From Girardinichthys multiradiatus (lineage: Eukaryota; Chordata; Actinopteri; Cyprinodontiformes; Goodeidae), in the NCBI RefSeq assembly GCF_021462225.1, contig NC_061812.1, positions 48,899,363 to 48,963,362 of the forward strand: DNA of 64,000 nt, given 5' to 3'. The notes under the pieces are model-generated. The model saw only the letters and a list, made by a program, of their open reading frames with translations. It was not told the DNA's origin and searched no databases. Shown piece by piece: positions 53,240-63,289 of the stretch. How positions within the stretch are numbered: the first letter of the stretch is position 1; the number at the start of each line of letters is the position of its first letter. The position numbers and the translations under genes are program-made.

Positions 53240-55858
53240 ATGACTCTTAGATGGATGAGCAATGCATTCCGTTGCTGGGTATTTATATTTTTCCTCATAT
53301 TGGTTTTCTTATTTTTCTGATACTTCTGGGAACCAGTCAAGATAAATAAGAATGTAACAACACCTGTTATGAGTCATATGAAACAAGTAGCGCTAAATCA
53401 AGGAAGGCAAGATAACCTAACTATGTGCACTAAACAAACTTCTTATACATATAGCAATCAAGTGTTATGATTCTGGCACGTCTGCTCTACCCTGTCTCCC
53501 TGGCTGCAATCAGCAGATTAGATGCACCTGGTGGCTGCTGCAGTGTAGTGCAATCTGTGGAATGCCAAGCACCTGTGTCTTCCCTGATATATACTGACTC
53601 TGACAAGCAGATGGCGCCAGATTTTTGAAAGCCATCGTGTGAGTAGATATCCAGCGTTCCTTCCTGTCTGATCATTGTTCTTGACCTTGCCTTGCCTTTT
53701 GGATTTATGCCTCTGCCTGCTCCCTGTCGGACTATTTGGATTTTGGTTGTCGACCTTGTTTCCTGCATCTGGTTTATGCCTCTGCCTGCCCCTTGCCTGA
53801 CGCCTCTTGTTCCGATCGTTGACCCTGTTTCTGTCCTTGGATTATTGAGCCAGCCTAGCCCTCGGATTATTCAGCCTGGAGTCACTTCTTACCTGTGCTG
53901 TGGAGATCACCGCCTGCCGCCCACTGAGGTTTCCCCTCTGGGTTTCAAGTTCCACGCAAGACAAAAGCAGGTTAGTGGCTTTTCTGATCATTGCAAAATC
54001 TGGAGAGACTACAAGCCACTAATCCCTCTTTCTGCCTCAGTGATTCCTGGAAGCTGTGAGGAGTGTTACCTGTGTGACGTTTTCCTGTGGCTGAATAAAC
54101 CTTTTAAACTTTCAGTACTGTGTCTGGCTGAATCTTGGGTCCGTCTTTTTCTGATTCATAGCATCAAGTGTGCGTGAAATCTAATACCACAGCTGTGGTG
54201 CTGATCCCACTCATTAGCTTGACCAAACGAGGAAGGAAAGGGCAGGATTATAGAAGTTATAAATGGTACTTAACTAATGATAGAAGAGACACCTCATGGT
54301 CTATGATGGTAGCTGATGATGGAACAATTGGACACCAGAGTGGGGCACCACTGCTTATGCTAGTCATCAAAAGAAGTTGTTTAAGCTCCATAAAGCTGAT
54401 AATGCAATCCAGGTAACCATTAACCTCACGCATAACTCTCTATTTCCTTCCGACTATGTTACATCAGGAGGATAATGTTGGAGATTTCTCCCGTGGGTTT
54501 GGGTTTCAGGGTCAGAACCAAATTTTGACCTTTTTGTTTGTGAAGTAAAAACTGAAACAACTCTCTCCCCTAAGACTACAGCGAAGAGAGTAAAAATTAT
54601 GTTAGGAAACTTAACCACAGATGACTAGTTCCAGGTTATTACTGGAGTATCAGGAACAAATAATAACTAGTTATTGATGGTAGAGCAAGCGGCTAACATG
54701 ACTAAAAGAGATTGTGCTGTATGTATGGGTCCCAGGCCTTTATTACAAATAATTCCAGCTGATACCACAACCCTGTGTGATGGAAGTAATGAATCAAACT
54801 AATCCAAATGAAACGTGTCAGCACTGGGATTTTGTTTTTAGAGCAGATAAGAACAAACCAGTATTCCATAAAAGGGTCACCACTGGAAACTACACATGTA
54901 TAAATATGACAGAGAGAGGTAATAAATTGGGAAATCTCACTGCAGTATGGTGTACTACAATTGTAAAAGTAAATAAGTATTTTAAACCAGTCTCTAGAGG
55001 AGACATTTGGTGGTGGTGTGGTGATGACAGATTGTTTGATCGATTGCCTTCAAATGTAACAGGACTCTGTGCTCTAATTACTTTATTGTTACCAGTTTCA
55101 GTATATTCTATGTAGATGAAGTAACAGATGGACTATTTAGTGTTAAATCCATATGATTGGTGTAATAGAAAGTGCAGAGAAGTAGCTTGGCAGACTGAGG
55201 GAGACTACGTACATAGATGCTATAGATGAATATAAATTAACTGATCAAGTAGCTGCAAGATTTGAATCAAGTATCAGTTGGTGTACAATGAACAAAAACG
55301 TGGACAGGATCAACTATATTCACTTCAATGTTCAAAAACTAGGAAATGACCATGACCAATTGGCTTCAACTTCCCTGATGGCATTCCAGAATAGAATTGC
55401 TTTGAACATGTTGTTAGCGGAAAGAGGAGGAGTTTGTGCCATTTTTGGAGACAAATGTTGCACATTTATACCTAACAACACTGCTGCTGATAGCAACCTC
55501 ACTAAAGCCATAGGTTTGAGATCTCTAAATGGCAAAATGAAGGAGCATTCTGGAGTAGACACCTCGATGTGGGACTCCTGGCTGGATGTGTTTGGGAAGT
55601 TTAAAATGTTAGTATCATCAGTAATAATTTCCTTTGCAGTGTTAGCTGCAATTTTTTACATTGTTTGGATGTTGTTGTATTCCCTGCCTTCGTTCTCTTC
55701 TTATCCGTCTCATCACCACAGCTATTTCTCCTATGGAAGACAGAGTTACCCAACTCTATCCGTTACTTAAACAGCAGGATGATGAAGATGATGAGGAAGA
55801 GACTGACCACTTTTCTGACCTGTACCCAGATCCATTTCTATATGATTCTGTGATTTAA
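53240..55858 (+). pseudogene. ERV env, broken and interrupted by an LTR
   Basis: Begins near 53240 with a hydrophobic leader that is cut by a stop. The surface subunit has N-glycosylation sites (NVT, NLT, NQT, NMT) and is split at 53463-54163 by a solo LTR. The transmembrane subunit (55288 onward) keeps a heptad region, the CX6CC motif (55436-55462) and a membrane helix (about 55607-55680). A frameshift near 55660 separates the helix from the cytoplasmic tail, which ends at 55858. No intact envelope can be made. Confidence 0.86.
53463..54163 (+). mobile_element. 701-bp solo LTR, copy B, inside ERV env
   Basis: TGTTATGATTCTGGCACG ... GATTCATAGCA. TCAAG is duplicated at 53458-53462 and 54164-54168, and env sequence continues on both sides. 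It is therefore younger than the ERV. The 5-bp duplication suggests a Gypsy-type element. Its inverted partner is at 44150-44850. Confidence 0.93.
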
Positions 55859-55990
55859 ATGTCAGTAAGTACCTCTGAGTATAATTGTCTTTGTACTCAT
55901 GGAAATAATCTTACAGTTAAAAAATCTGAAATAAATGTCTGTTTAATTGATATGAGAATATAAGCAGATATAAGACAAGCAGTGGGGAAA

Positions 55991-56506
55991 TGTTGGAATA
56001 ATTGTATATAGTTTTTATCTTTTATCTTATATTTTTTCCTTTTCTTTAACTTGACTATTTGATTTTATAACCTTTCATGATGTTTGTGTGAGTAAAAGAT
56101 GTGATGAGTTTGTCTGCAGGCAAAGATCAAAAGTGGAGCTGAGAAGGAAGCAGTCACAGATGAGGAGGTCATAAAGATGAAGGCTGATTGTGCTGAACAG
56201 ACAACACACTGTTCTTAGGATTGGAGGAGACTGTGGAAGTGTGTTGTTACAAGATAATGGTGTTTATGACCTGTTTACGATGCAGCTGTTTTTCCCATCC
56301 TTAGAGAGCAACGTTCTTTGTAACTAGGGACCCCCGAAAGATAATAAAAAGAGAGGAACGGACAGATGGTTTTCAGAGCGGTAGAGAGATTTGTAACTGG
56401 AAGCACATCTCTGTCCGTTCTCCTCGCTGTGAGTGAAATAACAAATTTTTTGTCTTTCTCTTCTTTTTGTGATGTTATAAGTATTTTAGGTTGTTTAAAC
56501 CTGACA
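55991..56506 (+). repeat. ERV 3' LTR
   Basis: 516 bp, paired with 47769-48284; the flanking GTTAG at 56507-56511 is the target duplication. Confidence 0.94.
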
Positions 56507-56511
56507 GTTAG

Positions 56512-56962
56512 AACTAGAGATGCATCAATCAGAGATTTTGTGGCTGATTCCTTCAAAAACTGATTTCTCTTTCAGAGTTCTAAATAACAACAAAGTACTT
56601 CTTCCCATTTCTGCCCAAATGTATCTGTTAACATGAAAATGTTGATGTTTAAAATTAACCAATGATTGCTTAAAGTAGTTCCAGAGCTGTCTGTCTGGAA
56701 AACCTGCTCCAACAACTCAAGTGAATTACAACGCATCTCATCAAACCTGTTAATTTCACTCTTTTCTTTCACACCTGCATCTCTTAATGTTCTCCCTATC
56801 ACAAACAATTTAGTTTTGTTCAAAATGATCGATTCCAAATATGTTAGAGGAAAAAGTTCCTTTATCTTACTAACCTATGCCTGGGCCTATAAAGAAGCCT
56901 GAAACAACTTTTATCTCCTGATCGTGTATTTATTATTTCTTTCAGGACCAGAGGTAATAACA

Positions 56963-57002
<40 letters not shown>

Positions 57003-57469
57003 AAACTCATTGTAACACAGCTCTGCAGTTAAACAGGATTGCCTGCAGAGGAATTAAGACTGCCAGCAGTGTTACATGACAGACTGGAAAAGCAGAAACC
57101 AGAATCTATGAACACCTTCAGCTTCCTACTTTCTGATGATGCCCTGTTGAGAGAGCTTTAATAAGCAGCCGCCAAGTCGCCAAAATAGTTTGCTTTCTAA
57201 AACCTTCTAACTTTTGTCCTTCCTCTGACTTTCTTTTTTAAACATTTCACAGATACTGAAAATAGCTGACTTAATCTTCTTCACTAAGTAACCACGTCCA
57301 CACCAAAGAGTTGTGTTGGCAGTGTGTCCTTTTACTTTGGCCCTAAACATACAGATTGAGCTTTAAAGTCATCTTTTGATTTAATTAACATGTTTCTTCA
57401 GACTGGAAAATTAATGTATCAGAGCTTATAGAGTATCTTTGGAGGGACTGGTGCTGTTGTGTTTTCTAG
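56512..57469. other. pseudogene intron; TG/GA tract
   Basis: (TG)n then (GA)n lies at about 56961-57002. The AGAGATGCATCAATC at 56517 resembles some hAT ends, but no second end was found. No gene is seen. Confidence 0.45.
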
Positions 57470-57552
57470 GGAATCAAATACTGCCTGGGGAAGACTTGGC
57501 TGCCTTTCACTGGAACTTGCTTGGCCCAGACCATCCGTTAGCTTGTCTAAAG
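57470..57552 (+). pseudogene. FAM120A-like internal exon (intact frame)
   Basis: Acceptor TTTTCTAG, donor GTAAAA. With two bases completing a Gly codon it reads NQILPGEDLAAFHWNLLGPD then HPLACLK, matching the conserved FAM120 stretch closely. Length 83 nt. Confidence 0.9.
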
Positions 57553-57969
57553 GTAAAACATCACATCGACATGTTCTCACTAGCCCCCTTTCAGATCATA
57601 GTAACAATAAACATGCAACCATAAACCCTCACTTTATCTTTTCATATCATGCGACTTGACCCTTAGAGTTCACGGACCTCGTGAGCTTTCAGATTATCCA
57701 GCAGTGTTGCAGAATCAAAGGGGCGTGGCCTGCAACAATCAGCATTCATTTGTGTGAGACGTGGGATTTTACCTTGAGCAAATAAGTATTGTATCATGTA
57801 TTGTTACTGTGAAAGGTTTCCTATGGTGATAAGAGTTTTTGATTTATCATGACAAAACTAAACTCCAGTTAATGATGTCTGACAGTAGTTCAGTGGTAAG
57901 AATCACATTTCTTTTTGTGACTGCTGTCCTGAAGAACCCTTTTTCAATATGTTTTTTTTTAATAGAAGT

Positions 57970-58305
57970 ATAAGTGTTTTTGCGATACCATGCTTAACTG
58001 TAGGCATGAGGTGCTTATCTACATTTGTATCCATAAGATCCGACTGGAGGGTTTTCTGCTGAAAAGCTCCATCTTAGGCTCATCTGAGCAAAGCCCCAGT
58101 AGAGGTTTTGGGACTCCACAGGTTTGTGTTTGTGATAGGAGGACAGAAAAGGGTTGTCCCTTACATCGATTCCAAATACCTGATTGGTTGGTAAATAGTG
58201 TGTAATGGTTGCTATGGAGACTTTGTGACCCCAGCAGGCCACACCTTGCTGCAATTCTCTAACAGGGAACCCGAAGGTGCTTTTTACCTCCCTTACCATG
58301 CTTTT
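57970..58305 (-). pseudogene. degenerate Tc1-like transposase
   Basis: The minus strand gives VREVKSTFGFPVRELQQGVA, then KVSIATITHYLPTNQVFGI and NPFLSSYHKHKP, then DEPKMELFSRKP and LMPTVKHG. This is the order of a Tc1 transposase N-terminal half with the first Asp region. Frameshifts break it. Confidence 0.75.
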
Positions 58306-58901
58306 TACTTTTTCAGATGTGTTACTTTCTTTCTAGAAGCTTAAGTTCTTTCCAACAACTTGGCTGTCTGGCATCACATCATTAGGCAGCAGTTTTAGCT
58401 GCATTCAGTCTGAAACGGGTGCCATGGGGGTACTTCTCATTACCGAGACAGATCAGTGGCTAATCTGCAACAGAATGGCTGAAGAATGAAGAGTCCCTGC
58501 TGATTATTAAAGTACCACTGTGGCCACAGAAAACCTTCATGCACTGCAGGGTGGGATAAAAGCCTCATCAGAGTCACAGTCCTAAACATGTGCTTGTTGA
58601 ACAGCCAGTGTAGAAAAATGACAGCAGTGTTTCACAATCACTGTTTTAATCCGACCAACTGTGTTTTTATTAGCCAGCTGATATCTGCAGTTAAGATGTA
58701 ATCTTAGTGAATGAAGGGGTTAAAGAGCAGGTTTGGTTGAGAGGAGACAGCAGGCTGAAGCTGCTGGGAGGTTCTGCCTTCTCAACATCAGTGTTTGGTT
58801 GTTCTAGAGAAGGAACTGTGGAGTGAACCTGATGTCTTGCCGGATCTGTGCATGCTCTCCTCCTTCCCGTCAGTTTATTCAGCACATCCCATCTTTCCCA
58901 G
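58306..58901. other. pseudogene intron, no feature seen
   Basis: Ordinary sequence. The minus-strand frame 58691-58948 has no motif and overlaps a FAM120A-like exon. Confidence 0.5.
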
Positions 58902-59029
58902 GTGCGTGCCCACCAGCTTGTGCTCCCACCCTGTGATGTTGTGATCAAGGCTTTGCTGAATATGCTCGCAACATTCCAGACATCACCAGCCTGGAGGCCA
59001 TTGCCAAGGACATCTTGAGGTATACACAG
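58902..59029 (+). pseudogene. FAM120A-like internal exon, one-base frameshift
   Basis: Starts after TTTCCCAG and reads VRAHQLVLPPCDVVIKA, identical in style to the FAM120 block. The frame then shifts by one base near 58953, and the rest (AEYARNIPDITSLEAIAKDI) is read in another frame. Donor GTACGA at 59030. Length 128 nt, one short of a multiple of three. Confidence 0.9.
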
Positions 59030-60130
59030 GTACGACCAGTTCAGCAGGACTTAATGAGACGGAGATTTCTGGACATGAAACTGGATCAGAAGTTCTGAAA
59101 GCTCGCAGTGTGATGAAATGAGAACATTATATGTTAATGGTAATGTACACACCTTGTGTAAAAGAAGGTAGCAGAAAAACCTGGCGTTGAGCTGAGCTTT
59201 CCTGACAGTGTTGCGCCACCAGGTGGCCAGGATGTCTTACTGACCTGGACATTTGTCTAGGAATGTTCACACAAGAACAGCCTTGTTTAGACATTTGTGA
59301 AACCTTCACTGTAATTGGACATCTTAGCTTGTTGCTGGAGAGTACTGGAGCATAGGGTTGTTTTACTGAAAAGTCCTGTTTACATTATTTAAAAACACAT
59401 TATTGGTCAAATGTACAACCTCTTTTCAACCTCCAGCCTCAATGTGTTTCAATGGGATTTTATGTGACGGACCAACACAAAGTAGCACAGAACTGTGAGG
59501 TAGAAGAAAAATGACATATGGTTTTAAAATTAGGAATAAATCTGTTGTGTGCACCTCACTTTACTCTGATCGAGTAAAGATAGTCCAGATTAAGGCCTTT
59601 AATCTGAGTATAAATGCAGCTGTTCTGTTCAGATATTCTCCATCCAGTTGGACCGAGCTGGTAGAGGCAAACTCTGCAGACCTGCAGCTGAAGGTGCTTC
59701 TTTATGGGGGCTGAATACAAATGCACACCACACTTTTCAGATTTTATATGTAAAAGTAAGAAATTAAAAAGCATAAGACATTTTTACTTCCACTTATAAT
59801 TATGCATAAGTTTGTGTTGGTGTATTAATAAAGTTTATGACTGGGGGTTTACATAAATTTTTAAAAACCAGGTTTTCTCACTGAGAGTCTGACTTCTTAC
59901 GGTCTTTATAAATGTGTAATACTCAACATAGAGAATGAAGGCTGCTTGGACTTTTAAAGCCCTTAGGGAAAGGAAGATGAAATGGTCTGTATTGCTGCTT
60001 GGAGACTGGGTTAGAATAGAATAGTCTTTATTGTCATTGTACTGGGGGTACCATAAAAGTCTGAGCTGAGAATGATAACCTGAGCCCAAAGAAAAGCCAT
60101 GAAGTTTTCTCCTATCCATTTTTCTTCCAG
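59030..60130. other. pseudogene intron with element tails
   Basis: 59440-59520 resembles the end of the Tc1-like element at 23130. 60014-60045 (AATAGAATAGTCTTTATTGT) is a LINE-type 3' tail on the minus strand. Confidence 0.45.
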
Positions 60131-60197
60131 TCTTGCCCTGATGACAGAGTCGTCCACTTCCTGAGGACTGTTGAGTACTACTCAGAAGCAAGCCAAG
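60131..60197 (+). pseudogene. FAM120A-like internal exon
   Basis: Acceptor CTTCCAG, donor GTACTA. Reads SCPDDRVVHFLRTVEYYSEA then SQ, aligned with the FAM120 segment around DDKVIRF..YYS. Frame open. Confidence 0.82.
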
Positions 60198-60308
60198 GTA
60201 CTAACTTCTCCCCACAGATAGGTGGGTTTCTGTCAGGTCGGACATTTTGGAGCTGGAGCACAGAGTTCTGCAGACCTAAAACACTACTTCAGCTCTTTTA
60301 TGCGTTCC

Positions 60309-60386
60309 ACAGTCAGATCAAAACACATGGGAGTGTCTGTGGCAGTACCCAGCATTCCACAGGCATCGCTGCTGGTTCAGCCTTAG
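60309..60386 (+). pseudogene. possible FAM120A-like exon remnant
   Basis: MGVSVAVPSIPQASLLVQP followed by TAG and GTAAGA. The IPQ.SL.. part resembles the FAM120A proline-rich stretch. Borders are unsure. Confidence 0.45.
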
Positions 60387-60461
60387 GTAAGACAGGAATA
60401 CAGAGGAAACCTCTGCCACGTTCAGTAAAAAAAAAATGCTTGGGTTCTGTTCTGTCGTCAG

Positions 60462-60668
60462 GTCCAGCAGCAACCAGAGCTCCCAGTGGAGCCCAGCCAG
60501 TCTACAAACTCAGTGGGAAAAGGCATTACAGAGCAGAGGAGCTCCAGCAACATTTCTCATGAGGAGAAGCACACCCTGCTCAGCAGCCAGTACCAACCAT
60601 ACAGAAGGGGGCTCCTCCTCCACCTTTTCCTCCTTAGAGAACGATGAGGGCTTAGACAACACTGCCAA
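60462..60668 (+). pseudogene. FAM120A-like exon, frameshifted
   Basis: After GTCGTCAG it reads SVGKGITEQRSSSNISHEEK, like the SGKNLTEQ..SNIPHEGKH part of FAM120A. The frame shifts near 60600, and the end reads SSSTFSSLENDEGLDNTAK. Donor GTGAGT at 60669. Confidence 0.8.
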
Positions 60669-60739
60669 GTGAGTTAAGCTCAACACATTCTTTCTGTTAC
60701 TGGACCCCTTCATCAATAGGCCCTACAGTGTTTTCACAC

Positions 60740-61312
60740 ACCTAGGCGCTACAAAGAAACTGGCTCACATGAGGACCGCCCCAGGAAACGAAGACCAAGA
60801 GTCACCTCTGCTGCGGACGATAAGTTCATCCGAGTCACCAGCCTCAGAAATCGCAGGTTAACAGCAGCTCAGATTAGAGAACAGGTCAATGCCACACAGA
60901 GTTCTAGCAGCAGACACATCTCTAGAACAACTGTTAAGAGGAGACTGTGTGAATCAGGCCTTCATGGTAAAATAGCTGCTCGGAAACCACTGCTGAGGAC
61001 AGGCAACAAGCAGAAGAGGCTTGTTTGGGCTAAAGAACACAAAGAATGGACATTAGACCAGTGGAAATCTGTGCTTTGGTCTGATGAGTCCAAGTTTGAG
61101 ATCTTTGGTTCCAACCACCGTGTCTTTGTGCAGTGCAGAAGGGGTGAAGGGATGGACTATACATGCCTGGTTCCCACTGTGAAGCATGGAGGAGGAGGTG
61201 TGATGGTGTGGGGGTGCTTTGCTGGTGACACTGTTGGGGATTTATTCAAAATTGAAGGCATACTGAACCAGCATGGCTACCACAGCATCTTGCCGTGGCA
61301 TGCTATTCCATC
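60740..61312 (+). pseudogene. Tc1-like transposase, N-terminal two-thirds
   Basis: Open from about 60745: RRYKETGSHEDRPRKRRPRV (paired-like domain), NRRLTAAQIREQVNATQSSS, VLWSDESKFEIF (first catalytic Asp) and PTVKHGGGGVMVWGCF. It then ends at HAIPSNIY, before the second Asp. The C-terminal catalytic residues are absent. A Rex3 tail abuts it. Confidence 0.82.
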
Positions 61313-61356
61313 CAACATTTACATTTGTTTCCATTTACAGAAGTCCTCTCCATACA

Positions 61357-61842
61357 ACTTCGTACTCGTACTCGTACTCGTCGTCTTCCGCTTTGCCAGA
61401 TGTTCCCAGCAGACCCTCACTATGCGCTTGGGCCTGCCAAGTCAGTCTGGCTTTCTCCTCTTCCAGCGGATCCAACTTACCACCAGGTGGTGATCAGTGT
61501 CCACAACAGACACGACAACAAAGTCGATCATTGACCTTGTGCCTAGGGTGTCCTGGTGCCAAGTGCACTGATGAACACCCTTATGCTTGAACATGGTGTT
61601 CATTATGGACAATCTGTGACTTACACAGAAGTCCAATAATGAAACACCACTCTGATTCAGATTGGGGAGGCCATGCCTCCCGATCAGAGTAGAAGAGAGT
61701 CCAGCCTCTCTCAATGAGCTGGGTTCCAGATCCCACACTGCGCGTGGAGGTGAGACCGACTATTTCTAGTCGATATCTCTCGACCTCCCGCACAAGCTCA
61801 GGCTCCTTCCCCCCCAGCGAGGTGACATTCCCCTCCATGAAC
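61357..61842 (-). pseudogene. Rex3 LINE, endonuclease joined to 3' tail by deletion
   Basis: Minus strand: MEGNVTSLGGKEPELVREVE, RYRLEIVGLTSTRSVGSGTQ, VSLLDFCVSHRLSIMNTMFK, HQCTWHQDTLGTRSMIDFVV and DTDHHLVVSWIRWKRRK (endonuclease). The sequence then jumps to the 3' end, whose (CGAGTA)n tail is at 61360-61380. RT is deleted. Confidence 0.82.
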
Positions 61843-62275
61843 AGCCACCTTAACGTGGTAGAGGGGTTTGAGTGCTCGAATGATCCTAGAGATTATGTTG
61901 TCTGGAGCTTAAATACCCCTGGTAGGGTCTCCCATGCCAAACAGGCTCTGGGTGACGGGTCAGACAAAGAGCGGTTCAAGACACCTTCATGACGACCACA
62001 CAATCAAGGCACATGACGTTGCCCGGTACGGTGGAGCCAGGGTCCTACCCTGGAGCCAGGCCTGGGGTCGGGACTCATCGGAGAGCACCTGGTGGCCCCG
62101 TTGCTCCTTGCAGGCCCGGCTGGGCCAAGCCTGAACGAGAGGCGCAAGGCCATCCCCCGGTGGGCCCACCACTTGCAGGGGGAACCATGAGGGCCGGGGC
62201 AAAGAGGATCGGGCAGCGGACGAAGGTGGAGACTTTGGCGGCCCGATCTCCGGATGCTTAGAGCTGGCTCCATAC
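61843..62275 (+). mobile_element. Rex3 LINE 5'UTR, inverted against its coding part
   Basis: CCTTAACGTGGTAGAGGGGT, then GAGTGCTCGAATGATCCTAG and CCCATGCCAAACAGG, then a G+C-rich part ending GGCGGCCCGATCTCCGG. This is the family's 5' leader in sense on the + strand, while the coding part beside it is on the minus strand. The open frames here are compositional. Confidence 0.72.
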
Positions 62276-62636
62276 AACCTTTACAAGGAAATGTATATAA
62301 AAACTACTCTCATTGAAATGGAAATACAGCTCTCACATTGACCACTCATTAGACAGAATACAGCAGTATATACCTGCTTTATTGTTGTATGAAGAAACAT
62401 GAATGGTCCAATGTTTTCTATTTATTTTGTATTACAAATAAAAATCTGAAAAACACAGCATGCATTTGTAGCCAATTACCTTTACTCTGTTACCCATGAT
62501 TAAAATGTGGATATGGAGAACACCTTGCACTGGCATCCTGACTGAAAAACATTCTGAAAGGTTTTCTGGGTTTGTCGTTTTGGTACTCCTCCTCTGATTT
62601 TTGACTTGGATAAGTTCCAGGCTTCATTTAATTACA

Positions 62637-62932
<296 letters not shown>

Positions 62933-62945
62933 AGATATATATATG

Positions 62946-63260
62946 TGAGTCAGCCTGTCAGTCATTTTCTACCGCTTATTCCATAGCTGGTCGCGGGGAA
63001 GCTGGTGCCTATCTCCAGCAATCTACAGGCGGGGTACACCCTGGACAGGTCGCCAGTCCATCGCAGGGCAACACACAAACAACCAGGCACACTCATTCAT
63101 ACACCTAAGGGAAATTTAGAGTGACCAATTAACCTAACAGGCTTGTCTTTGGACTAGGGAGGAAGCCGGAGTACCCGGTGAGAACCTACACATGCACAGG
63201 GAGAACATGCAAACTCCATGCAGAAAGACCCCCGGCCAGGATTCTAACCCAGGAACTTCT
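62946..63260 (-). repeat. interspersed repeat, tRNA-like, reverse copy
   Basis: CAGTCATTTTCTACCGCTTA, GGTCGCGGGGAAGCTGGTGC, GGGCAACACACAAACAACCA and GAGTGACCAATTAACCTAAC precede a minus-strand GGGTTAGAATCC (B-box-like). It is the longest copy of the unit at 20510 and 47139. Confidence 0.72.
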
Positions 63261-63289
63261 TGCTGCACCATGCAGCCCTCTAGCTCATT

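Larger units (their letters stand above)
47769..56506 (+). mobile_element. endogenous retrovirus, class I-like, full length but broken
   Basis: Two LTRs of 516 bp (47769-48284 and 55991-56506) begin TGTTGGAATAATTG and end AAACCTGACA, and GTTAG is duplicated at 47764-47768 and 56507-56511. Between them lie gag, pol and env in order. A primer-binding-like TGGTCCTTCGAG begins at 48291, and a purine-rich AGCAGTGGGGAAA precedes the 3' LTR. A single CX2CX4HX4C knuckle, a LLGRD protease end and a CX6CC transmembrane subunit fit gamma/epsilon-like fish ERVs. All genes carry stops, frameshifts or deletions, so it is not functional. A 701-bp LTR is inserted in env. The LTRs differ at about 16 of 516 positions by eye. 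Confidence 0.93.
46285..60668 (+). pseudogene. FAM120A-like gene, decayed multi-exon copy
   Basis: FAM120A (also called C9orf10 or Ossa) is a cytoplasmic RNA-binding scaffold of the constitutive coactivator of PPARG-like family. Ordered exon remnants lie at 46285-46589, 57470-57552, 58902-59029, 60131-60197, about 60309-60386 and 60462-60668, most with GT-AG borders. Exon 1 resembles FAM120A more than FAM120C. Damage: the start Met is now GTG, exon 1 has an internal out-of-frame deletion, and exons at 58902 and 60462 are frameshifted. The exons between exon 1 and 57470 and those after 60668 are not seen. Introns are retained, so this is not a processed copy. An ERV fills most of the gap. It is most likely an old paralog left by duplication. 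Confidence 0.85.

Noticed and set aside
53692..54177. 161-codon frame shared by both 701-bp elements (also 44133-44621)
   Set aside because: It lies within an LTR-like unit, runs past its end into the flank, and has no recognisable domain. Sharing follows from copy identity.
57439..57624. Single 61-codon gene
   Set aside because: The conserved part is bounded by splice sites at 57470 and 57552 and is one exon of the FAM120A-like pseudogene.
62004..62277. Overlapping G+C-rich frames on both strands
   Set aside because: They fall in the Rex3 5' leader and reflect base composition.
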